Assembly: GCA_002709185.1 (NCBI GenBank)
Contig: PAQB01000048.1
Coordinates: forward strand, 1-21,283
Length of the DNA stretch: 21,283 nucleotides
Source of the DNA: Flavobacteriaceae bacterium
GTDB taxonomy: Bacteria > Bacteroidota > Bacteroidia > Flavobacteriales > Flavobacteriaceae
Direction: 5' to 3'
Shown: positions 8,527-17,681 of the stretch, piece by piece
How positions within the stretch are numbered: the stretch's first letter is position 1
Layout of the letters: each line of letters begins with the position of its first letter
Notes under the pieces: generated by a model
What the model saw: the letters and a program-made list of their open reading frames with translations, nothing else
Database searches by the model: none
What the model was told of the DNA's origin: nothing
Program-made: the position numbers and the translations under genes

Positions 8527-10149
8527 TCAGTTAATTAATTCGTTGGTGTTAACTTCTCTTGTTGGCAAAGGTAAAAACATCACCTGAGAAGGATCTTCGC
8601 TTAGCGTCAAATCTTTATTGTTGAAATTCATAGCTTGGCCATCTGACAATCTTCTGTTTGGTGTGATTGGATGCCAACTGCTGGGGTTATGAGGAATAAT
8701 AATATGTTCTAAAAAATAATCAAAACCTCTGCGTCTATTATTATGTGCATCTTCTCCCTCTCCGAGCAGCTCATAGCGGTATTCCTTCATTATTTTGTGT
8801 CGGAAAGTCGTTTGATCTGCAACGGCATATTCTGAATTACTTAATCCAGAACGGTCCAAAACCTGTGTTACATAATTTAATGCATTGGCTGAATCTCCCA
8901 GTTCATTGGAAATTTCAGCTAACATTAGTAAAAGATCTGCATATCGGTATACAATAATGTTTTTACTATCATATTGATTGCTATGCGTAATGTCTTTATT
9001 AGCATATTTAAAAAGGTAAGGATGAGAATTTCCAAACCATCCTCTATTCCTTGAGGGATAAGTGCGAACCCAGTTACCGACGTTATTAGGGTTATTACCA
9101 TTGTTCCTGTATTCACTCATATAAGTAGCACCCTCAAGCCTTGGATCTCCAGGATAAGTTGTAAGATGGTCGTCATAAAAATCTGCACCAACCGAAAACC
9201 AACCAAAGCATTGTCCTGGTTTGTATTGGTTGGGCGTGTAATTTCTTCCCATCTGCGAATTTGTTGCAATTTGACTGATCTGCAATTCAAAAATAGATTC
9301 TGTAGAATTTTCACCCTGTAAAGTAAACAAGGACGAGTAATCAGGAACCAGCTGATATTGGTCTAAGACTTGGATGGCTTGATCATGGGACATTTGCCAA
9401 AAATTAGAACCCAATAAATTATCTGGAATGATGTCATATGCAGTTGCATATTCATTGCTTGCCATTGTCATATAAACTTTGGCCAGCAGCATATTGGCAG
9501 CATATTTTTTAGGATAGTAATAGTCATAATCAATTTCTCCATCACCATTATAACCATCATACATCATATCAGCAGCCATTGTAGCATCTACAATAACTTG
9601 TGCATAAACCTCTTTTGCAGGCGTCAATGCATTCATTACGGCATCATGTGATGGCAAATCCAAAATTAATGGAACATCCCCAAATAAACGTACCAGCGAA
9701 AAATAAGACCAGGCTCTCACAAAACGGGCTTGACCAACCACCTCTTTAAAAAGTTTATCTGAAGCTGAGGTACCCTCAGGATCATAATCTTGAACATTGG
9801 CGATTAAAGCGTTCGCTCTAGCAATGGTTCTGTAAAAACCCAACCACGTTGCATCAGCATCACCATCATTGGCCTGAGGCTTTAATGATAACAAGTTTCT
9901 GTTATTTACATTATTTATATTTGGACCCTGTCTTCTTGTAACAAAAAAACCAGAAAAGCCATTCTGAACAAAAAGCCGTCTTTCTTGAGCTTGGTAACTT
10001 GCCAACCCCGCGTAAACTCCGTCCAAGGTTGCCAAAATAGACATTGGGTCATTGTAAGCATTTTCACCCAAAAAAGGAGGATCTTCGTCTAAGTCACAAG
10101 ACGTAAATATGGCAAGGGCAAATAATAAGAATATTTTTAAATTTTTCAT
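8527..10149 (-). CDS. susD: SusD-like outer-membrane glycan-binding lipoprotein
   Basis: This protein has 540 residues from the ATG at 10149. A TTG three codons upstream (10158) would add three residues but is less likely. The signal peptide ends in a lipobox with C18 (AIFTSCDLDED), as expected for a surface lipoprotein. The central helical (TPR-like) scaffold includes QARFVRAWSYFSLVRLFGDV, a hallmark SusD segment, and later NIIVYRYADLLLMLAEISN. The end carries the typical KEYRYELLGEG, RRGFDYF and FLPLPTREVNTN motifs. It should cap the SusC transporter and bind oligosaccharides at the surface. It follows susC by 11 bases, the invariant order in these loci. Ligand specificity cannot be read from sequence. 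Confidence 0.96.
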   Translation of the reverse strand: MKNLKIFLLFALAIFTSCDLDEDPPFLGENAYNDPMSILATLDGVYAGLASYQAQERRLFVQNGFSGFFVTRRQGPNINNVNNRNLLSLKPQANDGDADATWLGFYRTIARANALIANVQDYDPEGTSASDKLFKEVVGQARFVRAWSYFSLVRLFGDVPLILDLPSHDAVMNALTPAKEVYAQVIVDATMAADMMYDGYNGDGEIDYDYYYPKKYAANMLLAKVYMTMASNEYATAYDIIPDNLLGSNFWQMSHDQAIQVLDQYQLVPDYSSLFTLQGENSTESIFELQISQIATNSQMGRNYTPNQYKPGQCFGWFSVGADFYDDHLTTYPGDPRLEGATYMSEYRNNGNNPNNVGNWVRTYPSRNRGWFGNSHPYLFKYANKDITHSNQYDSKNIIVYRYADLLLMLAEISNELGDSANALNYVTQVLDRSGLSNSEYAVADQTTFRHKIMKEYRYELLGEGEDAHNNRRRGFDYFLEHIIIPHNPSSWHPITPNRRLSDGQAMNFNNKDLTLSEDPSQVMFLPLPTREVNTNELIN

Positions 10150-10160
10150 TTTAATCAATT

Positions 10161-13100
10161 TTAAAAGTTAAGATTTACTCCAATGGACATTGTTTTTGCA
10201 TCAGGTGAGCCGTTCCAATCAACACCATTTCTAAGACCGTCGTAAGAAAAACTTGAGATCTCTGGATTGTAGCCACTGTAATTGGTCCATGTAAATAAAT
10301 TTTGAGCGGTTACAAAGACATTAAAACGGCTGAAAAGGCTGGCATTTTCAACCGGGAAATCATAACCAACCGTAAGATTGTTAAGTCTCAAGAAACTTCC
10401 ATCCTCAATAATCCGATCGGTAATGGCAGAGTCGCCAATGACATTATATCCAATCCTTGGATGTGTATTGGACTGCGCATCTGGTCGCCACGCATTGTAA
10501 TAAGCATCTGAGCTGATATTCTGAAATTGACCGGTAGCATTACCAATAGTTAAAAGATTACCATTGGCTATATCGTTTCCATAAACTCCATTAAAAAGCA
10601 TTGAAACATTAAATCTTTTATATCTGAAATTTAAATTTAAACCATATATATAGTCTGGATTGGGATTACCAATAAAGGTTCTATCGTCATCATTAATAAC
10701 ACCATCTCCATTTTGATCTATAATTCTTGGATCACCAGGCACTGCTCCGGATAATAAATCCGTATCTTCTGTTTGGTAAATCCCATTGGTTTCAAACCCA
10801 TAAAAAAGACTGCTTTCTTCGCCCTCTACAAATACATTTGCGGGAGTACGGAAAATTTGACCGTTGGTGATTCTATTCCCTAAAAAGAATGAACGCTGTT
10901 GAGCTTCTCCGTCAATGTAAAAATCATCAACAGGGACGCCAAGAGATAAAATCTTAGTTCTATTAAATGCAATATTTCCTCCTACAGATAACGCAACATC
11001 ATCAGTTGAAATTAAGTCAAAGTCCAAGCCAAGTTCTACTCCTTTATTAGAGATCTCTCCTCTGTTTAATTGTAAGTTCGTGTAACCACTAGATGATGGT
11101 ATAGGAATGTTTTGAAGCAAATCCTTTGTGGTTTTGTCATATAAATCAAGTGTTCCTGAAATCTTTTCATTAAATAAAGAAAAGTCTACACCAAAATTAA
11201 TTTGCTCAGTGGTCTCCCATGTCAGATTGGGATTGGCAATATTGTTGAGGATAATTGGAATACTGAGACCGTTACCTGGGTTACCATATTGTACGCCAGA
11301 ACTGATCCCGTAATTCGAAATGGTCCCATAAGGACGTATGCCATGGTTTCCAATCTGTCCCCAACCGGCTCTGAGCTTTAAATTACTGATAAGATCAGAA
11401 TTTTGAAGAAAGGGTTCATTAGTTACATTCCAAGCCAAAGCAAATGATGGAAAGAAACTATAGCGATTTTCAGATGAAAATTTAGAAACCCCATCGCGTC
11501 TAAAAGAAGCAGTAAGTACATACCGATTTTTAAAAGAATAGTTAAAACGCCCTAAAAAAGAAAATACCTGTTGCTTAGCATATAAATAAGTAAGCGGTGT
11601 GTCAATGACAGAACCTAAATAAGGTTGATCTGTTGTAAGGCCTAATGACACAAAATCTTGGACTGCATACACACTGTTTTGATTGTCTCTTACGTCGTAG
11701 GTAAGACCTAATGTAGCATTGATTCTGTGTCTCCTATTAAAGCTACGGTTGTATCTCAAAAGATTATTAACCTGATATGTTTTGGAGTCCAGCTCTGAGA
11801 TCTGCAAAGCGCCATTGGCATTTCTTCCTGCAAAAGTCGTTAATCCAAAAAACCGCCTGCGGTTTTTAATCCTAACATTTCCGCCAGTTCTGAACTGATA
11901 GCTCAAGCCTTTGATTGGTAATTTATAGGTTAGAGTTACAGAGCCAATAAAACGTTTTTCTTTTGAAATGTCCGTAAAGTCATTGATAAAAGAATAAGGA
12001 TTTGAAGCCTCTAAATCTTCAATAAAATTTTCACCAGCTACTGGAATAATTGGCCTAAAAACAAGTGTGCTTCGAACAAAGTTTGTATTTGCTGTACCAA
12101 GGAGATCACCTGAATTGGCAAAATCTGTTTCTGTAAAAAAGGCCGTAGCACGCGCTTGTAGTTTTAAATTTTTGTTTAAATCTTGATTTAAATTAATTCT
12201 TAAATCTCCTGACTTGACCCCAGAATTGGCAACAATTCCGCTTTCATCTCCAATCCCCCCAGAAATATAGTAATTTCCATTATCACTACCACCAGAGGCT
12301 GAAAATCCTAGCCTTTGACTGATGGTTTGCTCATATACAATACTTTGCCAGTCAAAGTATTCTAACGGGCCAACACTAGCATTAAGACCTGTTGCATAAA
12401 CGTTACCACTATCATCTATTTCATAAGGATAATCTTGGGGTCCGTTATTAATTTCCCATGACTCGTTCTGATATTTTGCATAGCCAACGCCATCTAACAT
12501 ATCATATTTTTTTCGAATACTTCTAAAAGTAGTGGTATGAAATGCTTTGATTTTCACATTGCCTTTTTCCCCTTTTTTAGTCGTAATCAATACAACCCCG
12601 TTGGCGCCTCGAGAGCCATAAATAGCGGTCGCTGATGCATCTTTTAAAACTTCAATACTTTCAATATCTCTAGGGTTGATACCTGTGAGACCGTTTTGAA
12701 CTTCTTGACCGTCATTTCCAAGACCTCCGGCATGTGCAACGTCCTCTCCAGCAGATGCAATAATAATGCCGTCGACAACATATAGCGGTTCGTTATTTCC
12801 TCTCAAGCTATTGGTGCCTCTAATTCTCACACTAACACCAGAACCTAGAGCACTGGAGTTTTGAGAAACCTGGACGCCAGCAGCTCGACCTTGTAGGAGC
12901 TGATCAACTCCAGTAGTTTGATTGGCTATATTTTCATCAACTTTAACTGAGCTGATAGAACCCGTTACATCTTTTTTTAGAACGGTACCATAACCAATAA
13001 CAACAACTTCGTCTAATTCTGCAGTGTCTATTTCCATGGATAAATTAACGGTTGTCATCTCAGTGACATCTAACTCAATCGTTTGAAATCCAACATATGA

Positions 13101-13322
13101 AAAAACAAGTACTTGTTTTTTTGCAGCTTGAATAGTTATTGAAAATTCGCCATCAAAATTTGTGACAGCGCCTAAGTTATCTGTCCCTCTAACCTGGATT
13201 GTAACACCCGGAAGTGGTAATCCTTGGTCGTCATTGACTACCCCTGTGACTGTTTTAGATTGCGCAAAAATTGTCAGAGGTAATAACAAAATTGCAAATG
13301 TAATTATTAATTTGTTTTTCAT
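10161..13322 (-). CDS. susC: SusC-like TonB-dependent outer-membrane oligosaccharide transporter
   Basis: This protein has 1053 residues. A signal peptide (~1-20, LLLPLTIFAQ) precedes a CarboxypepD_reg-like domain (~23-100: VTGVVNDDQGLPLPGVTIQV, NFDGEFSI). Next come the TonB-box-like DEVVVIGYGT (~105-115) and the plug (VSVRIRGTNSL, EPLYVVDGIII, ESIEVLKDASATAIYGSRGA). The remainder forms the beta-barrel and ends in a C-terminal strand with a final F (SIGVNLNF). It imports oligosaccharides across the outer membrane using TonB energy, with SusD as the lid. It is the first gene of the minus-strand operon, with the -7 element TAAGTTTG 65-72 bases upstream of its ATG. Length and domain order are normal for the family. 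Confidence 0.97.
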   Translation of the reverse strand: MKNKLIITFAILLLPLTIFAQSKTVTGVVNDDQGLPLPGVTIQVRGTDNLGAVTNFDGEFSITIQAAKKQVLVFSYVGFQTIELDVTEMTTVNLSMEIDTAELDEVVVIGYGTVLKKDVTGSISSVKVDENIANQTTGVDQLLQGRAAGVQVSQNSSALGSGVSVRIRGTNSLRGNNEPLYVVDGIIIASAGEDVAHAGGLGNDGQEVQNGLTGINPRDIESIEVLKDASATAIYGSRGANGVVLITTKKGEKGNVKIKAFHTTTFRSIRKKYDMLDGVGYAKYQNESWEINNGPQDYPYEIDDSGNVYATGLNASVGPLEYFDWQSIVYEQTISQRLGFSASGGSDNGNYYISGGIGDESGIVANSGVKSGDLRINLNQDLNKNLKLQARATAFFTETDFANSGDLLGTANTNFVRSTLVFRPIIPVAGENFIEDLEASNPYSFINDFTDISKEKRFIGSVTLTYKLPIKGLSYQFRTGGNVRIKNRRRFFGLTTFAGRNANGALQISELDSKTYQVNNLLRYNRSFNRRHRINATLGLTYDVRDNQNSVYAVQDFVSLGLTTDQPYLGSVIDTPLTYLYAKQQVFSFLGRFNYSFKNRYVLTASFRRDGVSKFSSENRYSFFPSFALAWNVTNEPFLQNSDLISNLKLRAGWGQIGNHGIRPYGTISNYGISSGVQYGNPGNGLSIPIILNNIANPNLTWETTEQINFGVDFSLFNEKISGTLDLYDKTTKDLLQNIPIPSSSGYTNLQLNRGEISNKGVELGLDFDLISTDDVALSVGGNIAFNRTKILSLGVPVDDFYIDGEAQQRSFFLGNRITNGQIFRTPANVFVEGEESSLFYGFETNGIYQTEDTDLLSGAVPGDPRIIDQNGDGVINDDDRTFIGNPNPDYIYGLNLNFRYKRFNVSMLFNGVYGNDIANGNLLTIGNATGQFQNISSDAYYNAWRPDAQSNTHPRIGYNVIGDSAITDRIIEDGSFLRLNNLTVGYDFPVENASLFSRFNVFVTAQNLFTWTNYSGYNPEISSFSYDGLRNGVDWNGSPDAKTMSIGVNLNF

Positions 13323-13550
13323 TTGTGTATTATTGGTTGGTTAAAAAAATTAACTATCTTTAAAAATAGTAACATTTGAACATCATCAAACTTATCTAAT
13401 TCGTTCCTCAGTTGATAAAACATATGGAGATAATCCTATGATTTTTGAAGCAAAAAAAAACAATTATGTAATAAATTTAGAAAATTATTTCTTTTAAAAC
13501 GATATTTTTAAATCTCAATATTAACCAGTTCTAACGGCAACGATAATTAA
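13323..13550. promoter_or_regulatory. Divergent regulatory region between susC and the HTCS gene
   Basis: This 228-base AT-rich region separates the two divergent genes and must hold the promoters for both. It contains the susC -7 element (13387-13394), an inverted repeat TTTGA-N6-TCAAA (13375-13390) overlapping it, and a run of nine A at 13452-13460. Toward the HTCS gene, TAAATTTA at 13472-13479 is a one-mismatch -7 candidate, but the nearest upstream TTG (13445-13447) is 24 bases away, more than the usual 19-21. No ORF is credible here. Confidence 0.7.
13387..13394 (-). promoter_or_regulatory. Bacteroidota -7 element of the susC operon promoter
   Basis: The minus strand reads TAAGTTTG, a full match to the Bacteroidota sigma-70 consensus TAnnTTTG. 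No clean TTG -33 box sits 19-21 bases upstream, which fits a promoter that needs an activator such as the adjacent HTCS. Transcription from here would give a 5' leader of roughly 55-60 bases before the susC ATG. Confidence 0.5.
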
Positions 13551-16500
13551 ATGCGTATCCATAATTTAGTAAAAATTTTAGTGTTTTTTACAGCGTGGAA
13601 AACCCCTTTTTTTGCACAACAGTCCTATAACAATCTTAATTTTGAGTCTCTAACAGAAGAAATTAGCACCCGTGCCATTTCAACGATCATTAAAGACCAC
13701 AAAGGCGTAATTTGGATTGGAACACAAGGCGACGGTCTGAGTTCGTACAATGGTTATGAATTTAAAAATTACAGGCATGAGTGGGATAAATCTGGGTCAA
13801 TAAATCACTCCATTGTAAATACGATTTACATGGATTCCAAAAATAATCTTTGGGTGGGAACTGAAGAGGGTCTAAACCTTTACAATAGAAACTTAGACCA
13901 ATTTATTCAAGTCTCGCTTGACAATGTAAACTCAAAAATAAAAGTAAAGGCTATTGAGGAGATAGAGGGAGGTAAAATACTTGTTGGCACCCACGGATTT
14001 GGAGTATTTGACGTTGATATTGAAACAAAAAAAAGCCAAAGCGTTGCATTTTCATTAGATAACAACCTCCCTGGATTTCAAGTTAACGACATAAAAACTA
14101 CCCAGCGGGGTGCAGTATTGGTTGGGTCTAACAAAGGGCTATTAAAATATAATCCCCTTAGTAACGAACTTGATCATGCCAAATTCACCACCTTAAAGGA
14201 CGCTGAAATCATTAAAAAAAGCATTCAATCCATATTAACCAACAAAGATGGTAGCGTCTGGTTGGGTACTGTTAACAATGGCTTAATTGAAATTTATACA
14301 ACCCCAACAAATTATTATGAATTCAAAACTCATAAAATCACAGACAAGCGCATATTGGCTTTAGAATTAGATGCTTCTGGATCTATTTTTTGTGGTACAG
14401 AAAATGACGGCCTATTCATTATAAACAACCAAGGGGTTAAGTCACTAAAATACAATAGATCAAATACAAAGGGTATAAAATCCAACTCTGTCTGGTCGGT
14501 TTATATCGATGAAAGTGACAGGATATGGCTAGGCTACTTTAATCAGGGAATTGATATTTTTGATCCCGAAAAACAACGTTTCAAATCGATTGAAAGCATT
14601 CCTAACAAAGACCAATCTTTGTTCTCAAAATCTGTGACGTCTATCGCACAAGATAAAAAAAACCGTTTATGGTTTGGTATTGCCGATGGTGGTATTGATG
14701 TATATGACCCCAAAAAACAAACATTTATCCATCTATTAGAAACCAAAAACCCCCTGGCGGCTGGTCTCACCAGTGCTGATGTGGTGACGGTTTTCATAGA
14801 CAGCAAAAATAATACCTGGGTGGGGACTTGGAACTCTGGCCTTTTCTGCTTAAAAGATGGAAGTAATAAATTTAAAAACATTCAAATTAACAACAGCGGG
14901 GGTGTCTTAAAATCAAACCGAATCATGTCGTTTGCTGAGGACTCTAAAGGCAACATATGGATTGGTAGTTTTTTAAGTGGATTATATTCATACAATTCGG
15001 AGCAAAGCAAACTGATACATCATCAAGAACCAGCGCTGAAAGATCAATACATTGATTCGAAAAATATCCGAAAAGTTTTGGTGGATATTGATGATAATAT
15101 TTGGCTGGGGACACGAACTGGATTGTATAAGCTCTCAAATATGACTAAAAATCCAAGGGTTGAGTCGTATAATGATATATTGAACAAAAGCTTAAAAAAC
15201 AATGCTAATTTTGATGTCGTTTCGTCACTTTTTGAAGACTATAAAAAAAATATATGGGTCGGAACTGATGGGTATGGGTTGTGCCTACTAAATCCAAAAG
15301 ACAAATCCGTAAAATGGTTTAGCAGAACAAACAATTTCTCACATCAATCCATTTCATCAATTGTTCAAACCGAAAAAAACAGGATTTGGATTACGGGAAA
15401 TGAAGGGATCTCTAAATTTGATATCATAAAAAACAACTTCATAAATTATAACATACAAGATGGTCTTTTAGCAAACAACTTCAACAAAAATTCTGTACAT
15501 TTTTCAGATGATGGCATCATCTATTTTGGTTGCTACAAGGGTGTGAATTTTTTCAATCCCAAGAGCATTACTTCCAGTACGACTACACCAAGGGTTTTTC
15601 TTTCAGATTTGAAATTGGCAAATAAAAGCATTAAGCCAGGACAAGACCATAGCCCCTTAGAAAAAGTCATTGGTGAAACTTCAAAATTAGCACTCAATTA
15701 CAACAAAAGTTTATTTACAATCGATTTTTATGGATTGAGTTATACACGTTCCAAAAACATTGAATATGCCTACTACTTGGAGGGATTTGAGAGCGATTGG
15801 AACTATGTTGGAAATACAAGAAACGCAACCTATACCAACATTCCGCCAGGCAACTATAAATTTAAAGTCAAAGCGGCAAATTCAGATGGTATTTGGAACA
15901 CTTCACCTACCATTTTAGAAATTAGAGTCACAGCACCTTGGTGGGAAACAAATTTAGCCACATTTATCTTTTTCTCGATTTTTATGGGAATTATAATTAC
16001 ATTTTACAGGTTTTTAAACGTTCGAATCAAAGAACGTCTGGAAATTAAAAGAGCCCGTGAGGAGCGCAAACAGATTGAGGGTTTAAATGCTAAAAAAATT
16101 CAATTTTTTACCAATATTTCCCACGAATTTCGAACCCCCTTAACATTAATTTTAAACCCCCTAGAAGATATTATTAAAAACAAAAACTTGAACCTACCAG
16201 AGATAATCCAAGAAAAACATAAAATTATTCATAAAAACTCTAAGCGTTTGTCACGTTTGATTGACGAGTTAATGGATTTTAGAAAACTACAGTTCAGTAA
16301 AATCGAACTCAATGTTTCAAAATTCGATTTAATTATTTTCATCAACGAAGTTGCCAGCCACTTTGAAGAAGAAGCATTACAAAGAAATATTGTTTTATCT
16401 GTTGAGCACAGTTCAGATGAAATTAATGTTTGGGCAGACCCTTCAATGCTGGAAAAAATTATTTTCAATTTACTTTCGAATGCGTTTAAAGCGACAAAAG

Positions 16501-17681
16501 ATAACGGCGTTGTTACGCTAAAAGTACAAGAAACATCGGAGCCTATTGAGTTTCCACTCATTAAAAATTCCAATAAAAATATGGGAGTTACCATAAGTAT
16601 TTCGGACAGTGGAATTGGAATCAAGGAAGAAAATCTAAAGAAGATATTTTCAAGGTTCTATCAGGTTAATGAAATGGATAAACAATATTACGGAGGGACT
16701 GGAATTGGCCTAGAAGTGGTAAAGAGTTTTGTTGATTTACACAAAGGAAATATTGAGGTGAAAAGTAAAAAAAATGTAGGAACAGTCTTCACTATTTCAC
16801 TACCCAAAGGCAAAGCCCATTTTAATATCAAATTTCCAGAAAAAGAATTGAATATTAATAATCCTAATTTTAAACAAATCAATGCCAATACTTCACAAAA
16901 AGATGAGACCTCAAAATTAAATACCAAAAAAACTATTCTTGTTGTTGAAGATAATATTGAACTGCGAAATTATGTTAAAAATGAACTGCATCAAGAATAC
17001 AAAATAAAAACAGCAGAAAACGGAAAAGAAGGACTTGAAAAAGCTTTAAAGTTTGTGCCAGATCTTATCATCACGGATATCATGATGCCTGTTATGGATG
17101 GTTTAGAATTTTGTGAAAAAGTAAAAACAAATTTAAAAATAAGCCACATTCCGCTTTTGATGATGACCGCCAAAGGCATGCAAATTGATAAAATCAAAGG
17201 CATCGATAAGGGCGCTGATGCGTATGTTACAAAACCATTTAATATGGAGCTACTCAAGTCCCAGATAAAACAACTCATCTCGAGCCGACAGATTCTTTTT
17301 AATAAATATTTTAACGGCTTAAAAAATCAAGAGCTATCCCAAACCACCTCTTTAGACAAACAATTTATTACCAATATTTTAGACTACATCAACAAAAATA
17401 TTAGCGATTCTAACTTGGGTGTTGAAAACTTAGCTGAAGAGCTCTTACTAAGCCGCAGTAAATTGTACAGAAAAATTAAAGCCTTAACTGGATTTACCGC
17501 TACGGAATTTATAAGAAGTGTAAAATTAGAAAAAGCGAAAGAGCTTCTATTAAAAACAGAATTCACCGTTAGTGAGATTAGCTACAAAGTTGGGTTTTCT
17601 TCCCCATCCTATTTCACAAAGTGTTTTAAAAATCATTTTGGAATGATACCTAAACAAATCAGAGAATCAAATAATTCTTAA
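13551..17681 (+). CDS. Hybrid two-component system (HTCS) sensor/regulator with 14 propeller repeats
   Basis: This is a one-protein sensor, kinase, receiver and DNA-binding regulator of 1376 residues. A signal peptide (~1-23, ending FFAQQ) precedes 14 Reg_prop-like blades (I/V-W-I/V-G-T motifs, e.g. VIWIGTQGDGL, NLWVGTEEGL, NIWIGSFLSGL) over ~40-680, consistent with two seven-bladed propellers. A Y_Y_Y domain follows (~715-790: YYLEGFESDW, IPPGNYKFKVKA), then one membrane helix (~802-822). The cytoplasmic part has HisKA with H858 (ISHEFRTPL), HATPase_c (N977, D1019 in DSGIGI, G1048 in GGTGIG), and a receiver with E1133/D1134, phospho-acceptor D1176 (ITDIMMPVMDG) and K1228. An AraC-type HTH ends the protein (~1265-1372). 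All catalytic residues are present. The propellers should sense an oligosaccharide in the periplasm. It is divergent from susC, whose operon it probably activates, and its stop overlaps the GH5 stop by 4 bases. Confidence 0.96.
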   Translation: MRIHNLVKILVFFTAWKTPFFAQQSYNNLNFESLTEEISTRAISTIIKDHKGVIWIGTQGDGLSSYNGYEFKNYRHEWDKSGSINHSIVNTIYMDSKNNLWVGTEEGLNLYNRNLDQFIQVSLDNVNSKIKVKAIEEIEGGKILVGTHGFGVFDVDIETKKSQSVAFSLDNNLPGFQVNDIKTTQRGAVLVGSNKGLLKYNPLSNELDHAKFTTLKDAEIIKKSIQSILTNKDGSVWLGTVNNGLIEIYTTPTNYYEFKTHKITDKRILALELDASGSIFCGTENDGLFIINNQGVKSLKYNRSNTKGIKSNSVWSVYIDESDRIWLGYFNQGIDIFDPEKQRFKSIESIPNKDQSLFSKSVTSIAQDKKNRLWFGIADGGIDVYDPKKQTFIHLLETKNPLAAGLTSADVVTVFIDSKNNTWVGTWNSGLFCLKDGSNKFKNIQINNSGGVLKSNRIMSFAEDSKGNIWIGSFLSGLYSYNSEQSKLIHHQEPALKDQYIDSKNIRKVLVDIDDNIWLGTRTGLYKLSNMTKNPRVESYNDILNKSLKNNANFDVVSSLFEDYKKNIWVGTDGYGLCLLNPKDKSVKWFSRTNNFSHQSISSIVQTEKNRIWITGNEGISKFDIIKNNFINYNIQDGLLANNFNKNSVHFSDDGIIYFGCYKGVNFFNPKSITSSTTTPRVFLSDLKLANKSIKPGQDHSPLEKVIGETSKLALNYNKSLFTIDFYGLSYTRSKNIEYAYYLEGFESDWNYVGNTRNATYTNIPPGNYKFKVKAANSDGIWNTSPTILEIRVTAPWWETNLATFIFFSIFMGIIITFYRFLNVRIKERLEIKRAREERKQIEGLNAKKIQFFTNISHEFRTPLTLILNPLEDIIKNKNLNLPEIIQEKHKIIHKNSKRLSRLIDELMDFRKLQFSKIELNVSKFDLIIFINEVASHFEEEALQRNIVLSVEHSSDEINVWADPSMLEKIIFNLLSNAFKATKDNGVVTLKVQETSEPIEFPLIKNSNKNMGVTISISDSGIGIKEENLKKIFSRFYQVNEMDKQYYGGTGIGLEVVKSFVDLHKGNIEVKSKKNVGTVFTISLPKGKAHFNIKFPEKELNINNPNFKQINANTSQKDETSKLNTKKTILVVEDNIELRNYVKNELHQEYKIKTAENGKEGLEKALKFVPDLIITDIMMPVMDGLEFCEKVKTNLKISHIPLLMMTAKGMQIDKIKGIDKGADAYVTKPFNMELLKSQIKQLISSRQILFNKYFNGLKNQELSQTTSLDKQFITNILDYINKNISDSNLGVENLAEELLLSRSKLYRKIKALTGFTATEFIRSVKLEKAKELLLKTEFTVSEISYKVGFSSPSYFTKCFKNHFGMIPKQIRESNNS
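17678..17681. other. Interlocked stop codons of convergent genes (TTAA)
   Basis: The palindrome TTAA provides the TAA of the plus-strand HTCS gene (17679-17681) and the TAA of the minus-strand GH5 gene (17680-17678). There is no room for a terminator between the genes, so each transcript must end inside the other gene and the mRNAs overlap in antisense. Confidence 0.95.

Noticed and set aside
10150..10158. TTG start extending SusD by three residues
   Set aside because: The ATG at 10149 gives a standard lipoprotein signal and leaves an 11-base gap after susC for ribosome binding.
13445..13479. HTCS promoter from TTG (13445) and TAAATTTA (13472)
   Set aside because: The 24-base spacing is outside the usual range and the -7 has a mismatch. 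It is mentioned only within the intergenic entry.
14543..14881. 112-residue antisense ORF inside the HTCS gene
   Set aside because: It is antisense to propeller blades that match the Reg_prop pattern well, with no start context or family signal.
16229..16624. 131-residue antisense ORF inside the HTCS gene
   Set aside because: It is antisense to the kinase HisKA/ATPase domain and its composition is that of a shadow frame.
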